A DNA stretch of 6,531 nt from NCBI GenBank assembly GCA_964624875.1, contig CAZUZA010000065.1, positions 1 to 6,531 of the forward strand. Reading direction: 5' to 3'. Shown here piece after piece: positions 6,413 through 6,531 of the stretch. Numbering within the stretch: position 1 is the first letter of the stretch; every line of letters begins with the position of its first letter. The position numbers and the translations under genes are program-made. The notes under the pieces were generated by a model, which was not told the origin of the DNA, did not search any database, and worked only from the letters and a program-made list of their open reading frames with translations. This DNA comes from Atopostipes sp964624875. GTDB taxonomy: Bacteria > Bacillota > Bacilli > Lactobacillales > Carnobacteriaceae_A.

Positions 6413-6497
6413 AAAATCGCATCTAAATAATAGAGACGAATAATAAGGTCGCAATGATGGATACCAGACTTATTTCTGGATTCGTCATTGCGATTTT
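6413..6497 (+). repeat. Alternative long-range pairing after the release-factor-like gene
   Basis: AAAATCGCA (6413-6421) is the exact reverse complement of TGCGATTTT (6489-6497), and GACGAAT (6435-6441) of ATTCGTC (6480-6486). The same right-hand bases form the 3' arm and first T residues of the terminator at 6449-6498, so the two folds exclude each other. This may be an antiterminator-like switch, an mRNA 3'-end structure, or a remnant of a small element with 9-base inverted ends. Confidence 0.4.
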
Positions 6498-6498
6498 T
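6449..6498 (+). terminator. Rho-independent terminator of the release-factor-like gene
   Basis: TCGCAATGA (6449-6457) pairs perfectly with TCATTGCGA (6485-6493), directly followed by five T (6494-6498) and, after CA, four more. An inner stem CCAGA/TCTGG (6464-6468 and 6475-6479) with loop CTTATT stacks on it. The hairpin starts 46 bases after the stop codon. The minus strand lacks a T-run next to the stem, so it acts on the plus strand only. Confidence 0.88.
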
Positions 6499-6531
6499 CA
6501 TTTTACGAAAAAATCCATGCAGCATTCTCTA

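Noticed and set aside
6400..6531. Minus-strand frame open from the right edge to a TAA at 6402-6400
   Set aside because: It crosses the terminator hairpin and its translation resembles no known protein C terminus; 44 codons open by chance is not unusual.

Overview
The window is AT-rich chromosomal DNA from a Gram-positive bacterium of the Firmicutes (Bacillota), most likely a member of the Lactobacillales. The reasons are the gene order truB-ribF-hrcA-grpE-dnaK, a perfect CIRCE operator in front of hrcA, a DnaK lacking the roughly 24-residue N-terminal insertion of proteobacterial DnaK, AAGGAG-type ribosome binding sites and TTG start codons on grpE and ribF. The exact genus cannot be read from the sequence; a Carnobacteriaceae- or Enterococcaceae-like relative is only a guess.

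Reading right to left on the minus strand, the first unit is truB (tRNA pseudouridine-55 synthase) followed 9 bases later by ribF (riboflavin kinase/FAD synthetase), probably translationally coupled. A 143-base gap, measured to the chosen hrcA start, counts as 173 bases and carries a SigA-type promoter with an A-tract upstream and a CIRCE operator. It drives the heat-shock operon hrcA-grpE-dnaK. DnaK runs off the left edge of the window; its 436 visible codons cover the whole ATPase domain and the start of the substrate-binding domain. HrcA represses the operon through CIRCE, while GrpE and DnaK form the chaperone machine.

On the plus strand, divergent from truB, is one gene for a 379-residue protein. 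Its layout matches the poorly characterised bacterial relatives of the archaeo-eukaryotic release factor eRF1 (baeRF superfamily). The 193-base divergent spacer holds candidate promoters for both directions and a 13-of-14 match to the CcpA cre operator. The gene ends at a strong hairpin terminator, whose 3' arm can alternatively pair with sequence just after the stop codon.

The heat-shock and truB-ribF genes are ordinary core genes. The parts most worth a second look are the release-factor-like protein with its SGQ-containing loop, its possible carbon-catabolite control, and the two-state structure at its 3' end.
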